34,480 bases of DNA from a virus. The stretch is taken from the IMG/VR virus record IMGVR_UViG_3300020189_000039, positions 1 to 34,480 of that record; one strand, written 5' to 3'. A program made the position numbers and the translations under genes. Under the pieces are notes generated by a model. It made no database searches. It was given only the letters and a program-made list of their open reading frames with translations, and had not been told where the DNA came from. Below are positions 22,206-30,107 of the stretch, one piece after another (within the stretch, counting starts at the first letter, position 1; every line of letters starts with the position of its first letter).

Positions 22206-23140
22206 TGCCTTTATCTTTCCCTGACGCCCCCTCAGTAAACGATACCTATACCGTAGGTGATCTGACTTATACGTGGAACGGAACTGTCTGGCGTGTAAGT
22301 GCAAAGCAAATCTCTATTGACTATCTTGTTGTTGCTGGTGGGGGCGCTGGAGGTAAGGGTGCAGGCGCTCAGTCCACTGCTATTGGTGGTTCCGGTGGTG
22401 GCGGTGCAGGCGGTATGAAGACTGGGACAACGCCCTGTATTGTCGGCAGCAATTATCTTGTAACGGTTGGTGCTGGTGGAAGTATTGGTGCAGCATCTAG
22501 GGACAGCGGTAATAACGGGACTTCTAGTGTATTTAGTGTTGCTTACGTTTATGGCGGCGGTGGTGGTGGCGGAGGTCATATTCTGGCTGGCATTGACGGT
22601 GGTTCTGGAGGTGGCTCGGCCTGTGATAACGCTGGTGCAGGTAGTCCAGTATCTGGTCAAGGAAATAGCGGTGGCAATGGCGGCGGCACCAACGGCGGCG
22701 GAGCAGGTGGTGGCGGAGCGGGTGCTGTAGGAGGTAACGGGGCATCTAGCGCTACTGGGACAGGTGGAGATGGCGGTAACGGTGTAGCGTCGTCCATAAC
22801 AGGCTCTTCTGTTTACTATGCTGGCGGTGGTGGTGGCGGAGGTGGCCTGAACGGTTCTGTCGGAGGTTCTGGTGGACTTGGCGGCGGCGGTGATGCTCAC
22901 GGTGGTGGGGGCGGATCTGCTACAGCCGGTACTGCCAATACTGGTGGTGGCGGAGGCGCAGGTTCTGACGGCGCTGGCGGTGCTGTTGCCGGAGCAGGTG
23001 GTTCTGGTGTTGTGATTATCAGGTTCCCTACCGCGTCTGGCTCTCCAACCGTATCTGCTGGGCTAACTTCTTCTTCTACAACTGATGGTACTGATACCGT
23101 GGTGACGTTTACGGCGGGAACTGGGACGGTGACTTGGTAA
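22205..23140 (+). CDS. Glycine-rich fibre protein, array member 1 (311 aa)
   Basis: The N-terminal cap (MPLSFPDAPSVNDTYTVGDLTYTWNGTVW) is shared with genes at 27553, 30506 and 32573. IDYLVVAGGGAGG opens a long glycine-rich domain with many GGGG blocks, containing the conserved SSITGSSVYYAGGGGG segment. GSGVVIIRFP then leads to the closing module SAGLTSSSTTDG...FTAGTGTVTW. Poly-glycine fibre domains of this type are known to form lattice-like receptor-binding tips in other phages. It overlaps both neighbours by TAATG. Member of a six-protein family in this window. Confidence 0.85.
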   Translation: MPLSFPDAPSVNDTYTVGDLTYTWNGTVWRVSAKQISIDYLVVAGGGAGGKGAGAQSTAIGGSGGGGAGGMKTGTTPCIVGSNYLVTVGAGGSIGAASRDSGNNGTSSVFSVAYVYGGGGGGGGHILAGIDGGSGGGSACDNAGAGSPVSGQGNSGGNGGGTNGGGAGGGGAGAVGGNGASSATGTGGDGGNGVASSITGSSVYYAGGGGGGGGLNGSVGGSGGLGGGGDAHGGGGGSATAGTANTGGGGGAGSDGAGGAVAGAGGSGVVIIRFPTASGSPTVSAGLTSSSTTDGTDTVVTFTAGTGTVTW

Positions 23141-24297
23141 TGGCTGTTTCTTCTACTTCTTCAGGTTCTCTTAAAACAGGGGTATGTCTTTCAACAGACC
23201 GCCCAGATAACCCGTTCACCGGACAAGTCATCTTTGAAACCGATACCGGCAAAGTGTTTGTGTGGGCCGGATCAACATGGGTAAACATTGGTGATACGTC
23301 TGGTGAAGGTGTGCAGTTGCCTTCTGGTACTACCGCCGAGCGCCCCTCGTCTCCTACTGCCGGTCAGATGAGATTCAATGAGACGACCGGTGAACCTGAG
23401 TATTATCACTCCGCTGCTGGATGGTTGAAGTTTAGGAGCGCTCCAGAACTTACCGTATCGTATCTGGTAATTGCTGGCGGCGGCGGTGGTGGTGGTGCCA
23501 TTCGTGGCGGCGGTGCTGGTGCTGGCGGCTACCGAAACTCGTACGCCTCCGAAACCTCCGGCGGTCTTAGTAGCGGTGAAACACCCCTCACCCTCTCCTA
23601 TAAGACTTCTTATTCGATTACTGTTGGTGCAGGCGGTAACTCTGGCGCATACAGTGCCAGCAATGGGGCAGTTGCTGGGACAAACGGAAGCGACTCTAGT
23701 TTTTCTGGCATTACTTCCACAGGTGGCGGTGGTGGTGCTGCCAGTGATAGTCCGGGTACAGGTAGGAGCGCTGGTGCTGGCGGTTCTGGTGGCGGTGGTT
23801 GGTACGGGTCTAACTCGCCCCCTGGTGCTGGTACAGCAAATCAGGGTTTCGGGGGTGGTTCTGGTGGCAACAGCCCTCCCTATGGCGGCGGTGGCGGCGG
23901 TGCCGGTCAGGCTGGCCGAGCCTACAATGATGGATCTGATCCAAACGGTGGCGGCGACGGTCTTGAGTCGTCTATTACTGGGTCAGCAGTTTACCGTGCC
24001 GGTGGCGGTTCTTCTTCAGATTACACTGTGGCATCTAACAGGCCCGGAGGTCTAGGTGGCGGCGGCGTAGGAACAAACCTTACTGGCGTTACGCCTCCAG
24101 TAGCCACCGCCAACGGTACTGCGAATACTGGTGGCGGCGGCGGTGCTTCTGGTAATGGTGGATCAGGTACTGTGATTCTCCGGTACGACGGTCCAGCCCC
24201 CACAGTTTCTGCTGGGTTGACGTACACGATTTCAAATGTGGGTTCCGATAAAGTTATAGAATTCACCGCTGGAACAGGAACAGTATCATGGGGCTAA
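23140..24297 (+). CDS. Glycine-rich fibre protein, array member 2 (385 aa)
   Basis: The ATG at 23140 overlaps the previous stop (TAATG). The PGVC-like display module (TGVCLSTDRPDNPFTGQVIFETDTG) comes first. QLPSGTTAERPSSPTAGQMRFNETTGEPEYY follows, almost the same as in the gene at 32573. SYLVIAGGGGGGG opens the glycine-rich body, with a SSITGSAVYRAGGG segment. GSGTVILRYD leads to the closing module (SAGLTYTISNVGSDKVIEFTAGTGTVSWG). The 3' end overlaps the following gene by ten bases within the ATGGGGCTAA junction, which is repeated near the end of the window. Confidence 0.85.
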   Translation: MAVSSTSSGSLKTGVCLSTDRPDNPFTGQVIFETDTGKVFVWAGSTWVNIGDTSGEGVQLPSGTTAERPSSPTAGQMRFNETTGEPEYYHSAAGWLKFRSAPELTVSYLVIAGGGGGGGAIRGGGAGAGGYRNSYASETSGGLSSGETPLTLSYKTSYSITVGAGGNSGAYSASNGAVAGTNGSDSSFSGITSTGGGGGAASDSPGTGRSAGAGGSGGGGWYGSNSPPGAGTANQGFGGGSGGNSPPYGGGGGGAGQAGRAYNDGSDPNGGGDGLESSITGSAVYRAGGGSSSDYTVASNRPGGLGGGGVGTNLTGVTPPVATANGTANTGGGGGASGNGGSGTVILRYDGPAPTVSAGLTYTISNVGSDKVIEFTAGTGTVSWG

Positions 24298-24498
24298 GTA
24301 ACTCTGTACCGAACAGTATTCTCCAGCCGGGAGTCTGCACCTCAACAACCCGTCCTGCTTTGCCATACGAGGGGCAGGTCATCTTTGAGACCGACACCAA
24401 CTACACGTACGTCTATGATGGTAGTGCGTGGCGGATCTACATTGGTTCTGCGGGCACCCCGATCTTCCTGAACGGTCAAACGATCTCCACGGATTACA
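24268..24498 (+). repeat. Long direct repeat, copy A
   Basis: Matches 34250-34480 at 224 of 231 positions by direct comparison. It covers the last codons of a glycine-rich fibre gene and the first 70 or so codons of the next gene. The repeat probably extends beyond the window end. Confidence 0.95.
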
Positions 24499-24599
24499 CG
24501 ATCCCGTCAGGATACAATGGTGTTTCTGCTGGCCCCATTACTATTGCTGATGGAGTAACAGTAACAGTGTCTTCTGGTAGTGAGTGGAGTATCGTATGA
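24288..24599 (+). CDS. Small display-module protein (103 aa), copy A
   Basis: Starts inside the end of the previous gene. MGLSNSVPNSILQPGVCTS opens the display module (TRPALPYEGQVIFETDT, YVYDGSAWRIY). A tail then has TPIFLNGQTISTDYTI, and DGVTVTVSSGSEWSIV ends the protein. The end resembles the tail of proteins built around a carbohydrate-binding-like beta strand set, but I cannot name a family. The near-identical second copy at 34270 shows only silent changes in the visible part. ATGA at 24596-24599 couples it to the next gene. It is probably a small fibre tip or connector. Confidence 0.8.
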   Translation: MGLSNSVPNSILQPGVCTSTTRPALPYEGQVIFETDTNYTYVYDGSAWRIYIGSAGTPIFLNGQTISTDYTIPSGYNGVSAGPITIADGVTVTVSSGSEWSIV

Positions 24600-25114
24600 G
24601 TAGGTTAACGGTCGGGTCTATTGAGGGTTTGACAGAGAACAGTAATGTTATTTCTGTCCCTACCGGTCATACGTTGAACGCTGTTGACGGGTTACAGATC
24701 GGGGGGACAGCGGTCGGCAAGTGGGTGGACTATTCCGGCTCACAGACGTTCAACGCGAATCTTACTGTCGGGAACGGCACGATTCAGAGTTACTACGCCG
24801 TCGTGAACGATGTCGTTTTTTGGCGTGGAGAGTTCACTCTCGGAAGCACCTCGGCAGTTGGCGGAACGATCGACGTAGTAGCCCCGATAACCCCGATCGG
24901 CGGAACCGGCGAACAATGGCCGGGGGTGTGCCGAGCGGGTATTAGCAGTGTTTTTTATCCCGGGTTCCCGCTCCAAGTCGGCGTAAGTTTTCGGATGACA
25001 AGAATCCAAGAAACCGGGGGAACCGCCCGAACCGGCGATTATGCGCCGACTTTACCCGCTACTTGGGGACCCGGTGACACCTTCCAATGGTGGATCACTT
25101 ATCAGGCGGCATGA
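24596..25114 (+). CDS. Fibre-locus structural protein with lectin-like look (172 aa)
   Basis: The frame extends upstream to 24584, but the ATG at 24596 overlaps the previous TGA (ATGA). The N-terminus MSRLTVGSIEGLTENSNVI resembles the short domain that leads many phage fibre tips (TVGSI-x-GL). A beta-rich domain follows: VGKWVDYSGSQTFNANLTVGN, then YYAVVNDVVFWRGEFTLGS and a C-terminus GDTFQWWITYQA. Tip or receptor-binding function is plausible. Base composition is more GC-rich than the genes further right. No catalytic motif was seen. Confidence 0.75.
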   Translation: MSRLTVGSIEGLTENSNVISVPTGHTLNAVDGLQIGGTAVGKWVDYSGSQTFNANLTVGNGTIQSYYAVVNDVVFWRGEFTLGSTSAVGGTIDVVAPITPIGGTGEQWPGVCRAGISSVFYPGFPLQVGVSFRMTRIQETGGTARTGDYAPTLPATWGPGDTFQWWITYQAA

Positions 25115-25353
25115 TGACAATTCAACTCACCCTCACCCCATACGCCACAGTTGCCGACGCACCCGACGAGCATTGGGTCACCGAAATGCGGTTTGAGCGG
25201 AACCTGTTGCTTGCCAAATCGGACTGGACCCAGACCGCTGACGACCCAACCGGCAAAGCCGCAGAATGGGCTGCCTACCGTCAGCAGTTACGGGACTTCC
25301 CGTCTACTTGGACTCCCGCCCCCACTGCCGAGTTTCCGGAGGCCCCCCAGTGA
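25111..25353 (+). CDS. Tail fibre assembly-like small protein (80 aa)
   Basis: I chose the ATG at 25111, which overlaps the previous TGA (ATGA); the next ATG (25114) is an alternative. The protein reads MMTIQLTLTPYATVADAPDE, then EMRFERNLLLAKSDWTQTAD and KAAEWAAYRQQLRDFPSTW. The WxxYRQxLRDxPxxW ending, with a preceding DWTQ, is the mark of phage tail-fibre assembly or chaperone proteins. It is likely to act on a neighbouring fibre. It overlaps the next gene in a GTGA arrangement. Confidence 0.75.
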   Translation: MMTIQLTLTPYATVADAPDEHWVTEMRFERNLLLAKSDWTQTADDPTGKAAEWAAYRQQLRDFPSTWTPAPTAEFPEAPQ

Positions 25354-25940
25354 GTACCTTAAGGTTTAATACTTGGCAGAATACAGGGGGCACGGAAGCC
25401 GCTACCGCCAGCGAGGTTTCAGCATACTCGTTTACCGAGTCGGGGTTAAAGCCAATATCCTCCGCCACGTTCACCGCCGCCTCAGCAGTTTCGTTTCCAT
25501 CGGGAACATTTACGACAGACTATACAAAGTATCATGTTGTATTTACGTGTAGATGCAGCGTCTCTGGGGCGACACTCGGCGTACAAGCAAATGCGTCTGG
25601 TTCGCCGCTTACAGGGTCAAACTACTACGGGTTTACTCATCAAGTAAGACTAAATACTAGTGTAGTAAACACGGCAGCAACGAGTCATTCTCTAATGGCC
25701 TTAAACGCATCAAGCGCGCTGCAACTCCAATGCGCGTTTGCTATAGATGTTATCGATCCGGCAAACGCTTCCAATAAGACCGCATGGCATGGAACTTATT
25801 TTGGACACAACACGAGTTCCCAGTACGACACCGGCGCTACAGGTTGTGGGCTTAATATTACTGACTCATGTGACGGCTTTACAATGACGCCATCAACCGG
25901 AACAATTACAGGAGAATACAGTGTCTACGCCTATGTCTGA
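25350..25940 (+). CDS. Fibre-locus structural protein, STLRFNTW family (196 aa)
   Basis: The open frame reaches back to 25266, but the GTG at 25350 overlaps the previous stop (GTGA) and gives a start STLRFNTWQNTGGTEA. This matches the start of the gene at 26148 (ASILRFDNWENSLGTE). The middle is a beta-rich, Thr/Ser-rich domain (SSATFTAASAVSFPSG, YHVVFTCRCSVSGATLG, STSSQYD) that looks like a lectin-like tip, ending GTITGEYSVYAYV. Such proteins are common in aquatic phage fibre regions. The 3' end overlaps the following small gene by 20 bases. Confidence 0.75.
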   Translation: MSTLRFNTWQNTGGTEAATASEVSAYSFTESGLKPISSATFTAASAVSFPSGTFTTDYTKYHVVFTCRCSVSGATLGVQANASGSPLTGSNYYGFTHQVRLNTSVVNTAATSHSLMALNASSALQLQCAFAIDVIDPANASNKTAWHGTYFGHNTSSQYDTGATGCGLNITDSCDGFTMTPSTGTITGEYSVYAYV

Positions 25941-26148
25941 TCGCCCAACTATTAGCATCGGCAATGAGACAAGGCCGATGACGGATAAAGAATTGGAAAA
26001 CTACAATATTACGATTGTCGGCTTGCAGGAACAAGCCGCTGTTGCTGCTGCCGAGGCTGCTGCTAAACAATCCGCTATCGACAAACTTGCGGCTCTCGGC
26101 CTTTCGGTGGATGAAATCCGGGCCGCGTTCGGTTTGGAGGGTAACTAA
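25921..26148 (+). CDS. Small assembly-chaperone-like protein (75 aa)
   Basis: A GTG at 25921 follows AGGAG at six bases, so I kept it; the ATG at 25933 is an alternative. The product begins MSTPMSDRPTISIGNETRP and has an alanine-rich coiled-coil segment (EQAAVAAAEAAAKQSAIDKL). It ends AALGLSVDEIRAAFGLEGN, a pattern common in small phage tail chaperones. No further assignment is possible. Its stop overlaps the next ATG (TAATG). Confidence 0.7.
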   Translation: MSTPMSDRPTISIGNETRPMTDKELENYNITIVGLQEQAAVAAAEAAAKQSAIDKLAALGLSVDEIRAAFGLEGN

Positions 26149-26627
26149 TGGCTTCTATTCTTCGTTTTGATAACTGGGAAAACTCTCTAGGAACAGAAGG
26201 TCCCAAACTTGATCTTTCCGGTAACCTTTCTGCAACACTCAAAGCACCATATGAATCATGGTCAATCGCCGCCTATGCTGCAACTGGAACAGCAGATGTA
26301 GATGTGGCAACATCGTCTGCTCACTACTGGACATCTGATGCGGCAGCAAACTGGACCATGAATTTCCGTGGCGATAGTGGTACGTCGCTGAATTCGCTTC
26401 TTGCAAGCAACCAATCCGTCACCGTCGTAGTTCTAGTAACAAACGGTGCAACGCCCTACTACCCGACCGCTTTTACCGTTGACGGAACATCTGTAACACC
26501 GGAATGGTCAGGTGGGTCGGCACCATCGTCGGGAAATGCTAGCAGCATTGATTCCTATCTTTTCACAATTATTAAAACCGCTGATGCCACGTTCACGGTT
26601 CTTGCTCAGCAGGTTCAGTTTGCGTGA
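26148..26627 (+). CDS. Fibre-locus structural protein (159 aa)
   Basis: MASILRFDNWENSLGTEGPKLDLSG starts the protein, like the STLRFNTW gene before. The body, about 40-150, has VDVATSSAHYWTSDAAANWTMNF, GTSLNSLLASNQSVTVVVLVTNG and SYLFTIIKTADATFTVLAQQVQF. The AANWTxNFRGD and TVLAQQVQF segments recur in many phage fibre proteins, by my recollection, and suggest a small lectin-like fold. Function is uncertain. This is the last tightly overlapped gene before the next glycine-rich fibre, which follows after nine bases. Confidence 0.72.
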   Translation: MASILRFDNWENSLGTEGPKLDLSGNLSATLKAPYESWSIAAYAATGTADVDVATSSAHYWTSDAAANWTMNFRGDSGTSLNSLLASNQSVTVVVLVTNGATPYYPTAFTVDGTSVTPEWSGGSAPSSGNASSIDSYLFTIIKTADATFTVLAQQVQFA

Positions 26628-26636
26628 GGTTAACTG

Positions 26637-27506
26637 ATGCCTATTTTGAGTGCTGTTTCTTCACCGGCTAGAGGTGTTGGTAGATTTAAGTTTGGTTCTG
26701 GACCGCCTCCATCTTTTACCTATCTTGTTATTGCTGGTGGAGGTGGTGGTGGTCAAGGTAAGTTTGCTGGCGGCGGTGGTGCTGGCGGATATGTTGAAGG
26801 AACTTTATCTGCGTCATCTCAGATGTCTATAACTGTTGGCGGCGGCGGTCCTGTTTTTACTACTGGATCTAATTCTTCTATAGATTCATCTGTTGTTGCC
26901 TACGGTGGAGGTAGGGGCGGTGATTATGGAAGTAGTTCTACGATTGGAACTGGCGGCAACGGAGGGTCCGGTGCCGGTGGTGGAGGCATAAACACGACAT
27001 CTGCTGCATGGCCAGCTGGCTCAGCAACACAAACATCACCCACTGGGGGGACTGGTTATGGGAACAATGGTGGTACCGGATGGCACAACTATGGAACATA
27101 TGCTGTTGGCGGTGGTGGTGGCGGTGCCGGTCAAGTGGGTGGAAATAGAAGTGGCTCCACTGCTGGAAAAGGTGGAAACGGACGTGCATCCTCAATAACA
27201 GGAGCGTCTGTTACTTATGCTGGTGGTGGTGGTGGCGCCGGAGGAGACACAGGTTTCGGTAATACTGGTGGGTCTGGCGGCGGTGGAACTGGGGCTACAG
27301 AAAACAACGGTGCCACGAGTGGTGGAGAAAATCTTGGTGGCGGTGGCGGAGGTAAGGCTTCAGGTGGATCTGGTGTAGTCATAATAAGTTTTGATTCTGC
27401 TTACGATGCCCCAACAATTCCTGCTGGTATTGTTTATGAGGAAATAATTTCAGGATCAAATAGGATTATCAAATTTAAGTCTGGAACTGGCAATATCAGT
27501 TGGTAA
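26637..27506 (+). CDS. Glycine-rich fibre protein, array member 3 (289 aa)
   Basis: A short lead (MPILSAVSSPARGVGRFKFGSGPP) replaces the usual cap. TYLVIAGGGGGGQGKFAGGGGAGGY then opens the glycine-rich body, and SSITGASVTYAGGGG marks the conserved SSITGS segment. SGVVIISFDS leads to a closing module PAGIVYEEIISGSNRIIKFKSGTGNISW. Codons are more T/A-rich than in member 1. The ATG follows AGGTTAACTG. It ends before an AT-rich gap carrying TATA-like elements. Confidence 0.85.
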   Translation: MPILSAVSSPARGVGRFKFGSGPPPSFTYLVIAGGGGGGQGKFAGGGGAGGYVEGTLSASSQMSITVGGGGPVFTTGSNSSIDSSVVAYGGGRGGDYGSSSTIGTGGNGGSGAGGGGINTTSAAWPAGSATQTSPTGGTGYGNNGGTGWHNYGTYAVGGGGGGAGQVGGNRSGSTAGKGGNGRASSITGASVTYAGGGGGAGGDTGFGNTGGSGGGGTGATENNGATSGGENLGGGGGGKASGGSGVVIISFDSAYDAPTIPAGIVYEEIISGSNRIIKFKSGTGNISW

Positions 27507-27552
27507 GACTTAAATAAATGTTACTATAAAATATATTATCTGGAGGTTTTAT
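27507..27552 (+). promoter_or_regulatory. AT-rich gap with TATA-like promoter candidate and strong ribosome site
   Basis: TATAAA at 27525-27530 and TATTAT at 27534-27539 lie before a GGAGG (27542-27546), seven bases from the ATG at 27553. It is one of few real gaps in the fibre locus and could start a new transcript. No -35 was fixed. Confidence 0.3.
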
Positions 27553-27786
27553 ATGGCAATCAATTTTCCTGACAGCCCAAACAATAATGATACTATAACA
27601 ATACAAGGTGTTACTTGGGTGTGGAATGGTACATATTGGAAGCGTATTGTTGGCGGCGTGACAGATGTTATACCATCTTTAACTGTAGATAATGATTTGA
27701 CAGTTGGCGGAAATGTGAATGTTTCTGGTACTATAACAGGTGTAGAAGATAAATCACCTATGATTATGTTATTGATGGGAGTGTAA
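27553..27786 (+). CDS. Cap-domain fibre protein (77 aa)
   Basis: The protein begins with the cap also found in genes at 22205, 30506 and 32573: MAINFPDSPNNNDTITIQGVTWVWNGTYW. A shaft-like TVDNDLTVGGNVNVSGTITG follows, and it ends DKSPMIMLLMGV. At 77 residues it is a short version, cap plus one shaft segment, lacking the glycine-rich body. The last residues (LLMGV) resemble those of the 211-residue protein at 30506 (LLMGA), which is likewise followed by a 109-residue partner. It has a strong Shine-Dalgarno. It may be an assembly cap or connector. Confidence 0.75.
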   Translation: MAINFPDSPNNNDTITIQGVTWVWNGTYWKRIVGGVTDVIPSLTVDNDLTVGGNVNVSGTITGVEDKSPMIMLLMGV

Positions 27787-27787
27787 T

Positions 27788-28117
27788 ATGGCTTCAAGCT
27801 ATAAACTTTTAGGGCAAGTGGCACCCACCGCCACCACTACAACAACATTATATACTTGTCCTTCAGCTACAGAAAGTGTTATTTCTACTATTTCTATTTG
27901 TAATAGAGGAAGTTCTGCTACAACATATCGTCTTTCCGCAAGGCCTTCAGCTAGCAGTTTAGCTAATGAACATTATATAGCTTATGATTCTGCTATTGAT
28001 GCTAATGATACCGTTTTAGTTACGGCTGGTTTTGCTTTGGCGGCGGATCATATTATTGAAGTTTATGGCGGTAATGGTGATCTTTCTTTTGTTGCTTTTG
28101 GTATGGAGATAACGTGA
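27788..28117 (+). CDS. Small structural protein, second of three-member family (109 aa)
   Basis: MASSYKLLGQVAPTATTTTTLYTCPSATESVI is followed by STISICNRGSSATTYRLSARP, then LANEHYIAYDSAIDANDTVLVTAGFAL. The plan and many residues match the gene at 31158 and, more loosely, 20699. It starts one base after the previous stop and ends one base before the glycine-rich fibre gene. The repeated order cap protein - 109-residue protein - glycine-rich fibre occurs twice (27553-29495 and 30506-32395), suggesting that the trio is a functional unit. Codons are T-rich. Confidence 0.78.
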   Translation: MASSYKLLGQVAPTATTTTTLYTCPSATESVISTISICNRGSSATTYRLSARPSASSLANEHYIAYDSAIDANDTVLVTAGFALAADHIIEVYGGNGDLSFVAFGMEIT

Positions 28118-28118
28118 T

Positions 28119-29495
28119 ATGGCGTTATTTAAGTTGTCTGATGGCGGCTGGTCTAAGTCTAGAACACCGTTTAAGTCTAACTATCTAGGTTCTGGTCCTT
28201 CAGCTTTTTCTGATTCCACGCTTGCTACTATTACTTATGGTGAAAGTTTTTCTGATCAGGTAGTTGCTAATGCTCCTGCTGGGTCTCGTGCCACAAGATA
28301 TAATATTACTTCTGGTTCTTTGCCATCTGGTTTAGTTTTGGATAGTAGAACTGGTGTTGTTTCTGGTACTTCTGATGCTAGTGAGTCGTATGCTTTTACT
28401 GTGACTGCTTCTAATCCTAATGGTTCTGTTTCTGAGTCGTATACTGGGGCTACTGCTGATGCTCCTACTTGGTCGGTGAATACTTTGGGTGATTTTACTG
28501 ATACAGTATCGTATTCGGATAGTGTTTCTGCTACTGCAAGGCCTGCCGCAACGTATAGTGTATCTGCTGGTTCTTTGCCTCCTGGTATATCTTTAAATAC
28601 TTCTAATGGTACTCTCAGCGGGGCACCGTCTGGTGCAGGGAATGCTTTTTCTTTTACGATTACTGCAACAAATATTGCTGGTTCTGTTAGTCAAGATTTT
28701 AGTGGAAATATACTACAAAATTCACCTGATTTTGTTTATTACTTAGTTGTTGCTGGCGGTGGCAATTCTGGTAGCGGAAACTTTGCTGGCGGTGGTGGTG
28801 CTGGCGGTTACAGATCGTCTTGGGCTGGAGCAAGTGGAACAGAGTTATCTGGCAGAAATACGGCAGTTGAATCACCCTTTACACCGGTAAAAGACACCGC
28901 ATATACCGTCACTGTTGGTGGAGGTGGAAGTAATAGCACGTTTGCCAGCATTACCTCAACAAGAGGTGGTTACGGAAACGGTGCTGGTGCTGGTGGTTCA
29001 GGCGGTTCTGGCGGCGGTGCCGGTGACGATCTAAATAACTATGGTCAACCGGGGGGTTCGGGTACGGCGGGACAAGGTTTCAATGGTCAGGGTTCGTGGG
29101 ATAACAGTGGTGGTGCTGGCGGTGGCGCTAGCGGAAATGGGAATTTGCATGGCGGCCCCGGACTAACTTCTACTATTACTGGTTCTTCTGTAACCATTGC
29201 CGGTGGCGGAGGTGGTTCACGTTCATATGCCACTCCAGGTGATGGACGCAACGGCGGCGGTAACGGTGGGCAGTGGAATGGCCGCAATGCTTCCAGTGGT
29301 AGTGCTAATACTGGTGGTGGTGCTGGTGGCGGTTCAAGGTCGCAAGCTACTTATGGTGGATCTGGTGTTGTGGTTCTTAGATTTCCTGATGTTTTCAACC
29401 CGGCTATATCTGCGGGTTTGACGTATAGTAGTACTAATGTTGATTCTGACACCGTATTGCGATTTACTGGAGGAACTGGTACAATTACTTGGTAA
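28119..29495 (+). CDS. Glycine-rich fibre protein with two Ig-like domains, array member 4 (458 aa)
   Basis: After MALFKLSDGGWSKSRTPFKSN there are two tandem putative-Ig domains, about 35-110 and 115-195. Each has the ATYGESFSD/TVSYSDSVSA, then GSLP(S/P)G(L/I)-x-L-x(3)-G-x-(V/L)-SG(T/A)P pattern. YYLVVAGGGNSGSGNFAGGGGAGGY then starts the glycine-rich body, with SSITGS in the form TSTITGSSVTIAGGGGGS. SGVVVLRFP leads to the closing module SAGLTYSSTNVDSDTVLRFTGGTGTITW. The extra Ig-like domains make it longer than most members. The stop overlaps the next ATG (TAATG). Confidence 0.85.
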   Translation: MALFKLSDGGWSKSRTPFKSNYLGSGPSAFSDSTLATITYGESFSDQVVANAPAGSRATRYNITSGSLPSGLVLDSRTGVVSGTSDASESYAFTVTASNPNGSVSESYTGATADAPTWSVNTLGDFTDTVSYSDSVSATARPAATYSVSAGSLPPGISLNTSNGTLSGAPSGAGNAFSFTITATNIAGSVSQDFSGNILQNSPDFVYYLVVAGGGNSGSGNFAGGGGAGGYRSSWAGASGTELSGRNTAVESPFTPVKDTAYTVTVGGGGSNSTFASITSTRGGYGNGAGAGGSGGSGGGAGDDLNNYGQPGGSGTAGQGFNGQGSWDNSGGAGGGASGNGNLHGGPGLTSTITGSSVTIAGGGGGSRSYATPGDGRNGGGNGGQWNGRNASSGSANTGGGAGGGSRSQATYGGSGVVVLRFPDVFNPAISAGLTYSSTNVDSDTVLRFTGGTGTITW

Positions 29496-29989
29496 TGAGC
29501 ACAAATCCATTAACAGAGTCATATAAGACTATGAAATCAAATGTTCTTTCTGATAGTTTTCCTTGGTATACTCAGAATACAGGATGTGATGATTTTCAAT
29601 TTTTTTGCCATATAGTTGTTGGTCGCCCTGAGCGCAATGCTATGAAGCTGCCAGTTATACAGTCAGATATTGCTAATCTTTGCTGTGAAGTTGTTTCTCA
29701 AATCTGTGAGGCAAATAATAAAACTATAGAGTGTATTTACAGAATGGCGTTTAATCTAGTTCCTGCGTATAAAGATCATCCTATTTTTTCTAATCCACAT
29801 ATTGATCATGAATTTCCTCATACAAATCTTATTATTCATTTAACTGATGCTGGTGGAGCAACCGTAGTGGAAGGGGTTCGCTTTGAGGCAGAGGAAGATG
29901 GGGTGGTTTTTTTTCAAGGAGAGCACTTTATGGAATTCCCTAAGTCGAAAAATCGTGTAGTTCTTGTGACTACTTTTTTGGAAAGCTGA
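29495..29989 (+). CDS. 2-oxoglutarate/Fe(II)-dependent oxygenase (prolyl hydroxylase-like)
   Basis: The frame extends to a TTG at 29489, but the ATG at 29495 overlaps the previous TAA. Numbered from it, the facial triad is His102 and Asp104 (PHIDHEFPH) with distal His144 (FFQGEHFMEFP), and Arg154 (SKNRVVLVTTF) fits the 2OG-binding arginine. The double-stranded beta-helix strands around 110-160 are as expected. The enzyme would hydroxylate a protein side chain or similar substrate using O2 and 2-oxoglutarate. At 164 residues it is compact, like those in other aquatic phages. Its place among glycine-rich fibres and the collagen-like triplets at 15064 suggests fibre hydroxylation, which is inference. 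Confidence 0.82.
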   Translation: MSTNPLTESYKTMKSNVLSDSFPWYTQNTGCDDFQFFCHIVVGRPERNAMKLPVIQSDIANLCCEVVSQICEANNKTIECIYRMAFNLVPAYKDHPIFSNPHIDHEFPHTNLIIHLTDAGGATVVEGVRFEAEEDGVVFFQGEHFMEFPKSKNRVVLVTTFLES

Positions 29990-30059
29990 TGCTGTATCGT
30001 TAATAAATTTATTTTGGATGGTGATACTTTCAAGGCAAATAGTTTTTAAACACAAAATA

Positions 30060-30076
30060 TGCTATACTATATAGCA
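30060..30076. promoter_or_regulatory. 17-bp palindrome over a TATACT -10
   Basis: TGCTATA and TATAGCA flank CTA exactly. TATACT (30063-30068) sits within, so the dyad would cover a -10 box 30-odd bases before the ATG at 30108. It could be an operator for a promoter serving the downstream genes. The gap upstream (29990-30059) shows nothing else clear. Confidence 0.45.
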
Positions 30077-30107
30077 AAATGAACTTAAAAACAGTGAGGT
30101 ATACAAC

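Noticed and set aside
22232-22900. 222-residue open frame on the minus strand under a glycine-rich gene
   Set aside because: It is the antisense of Gly codons (Thr/Ser/Ala-rich, no domain), with no ribosome site and a clear coding gene on the other strand.
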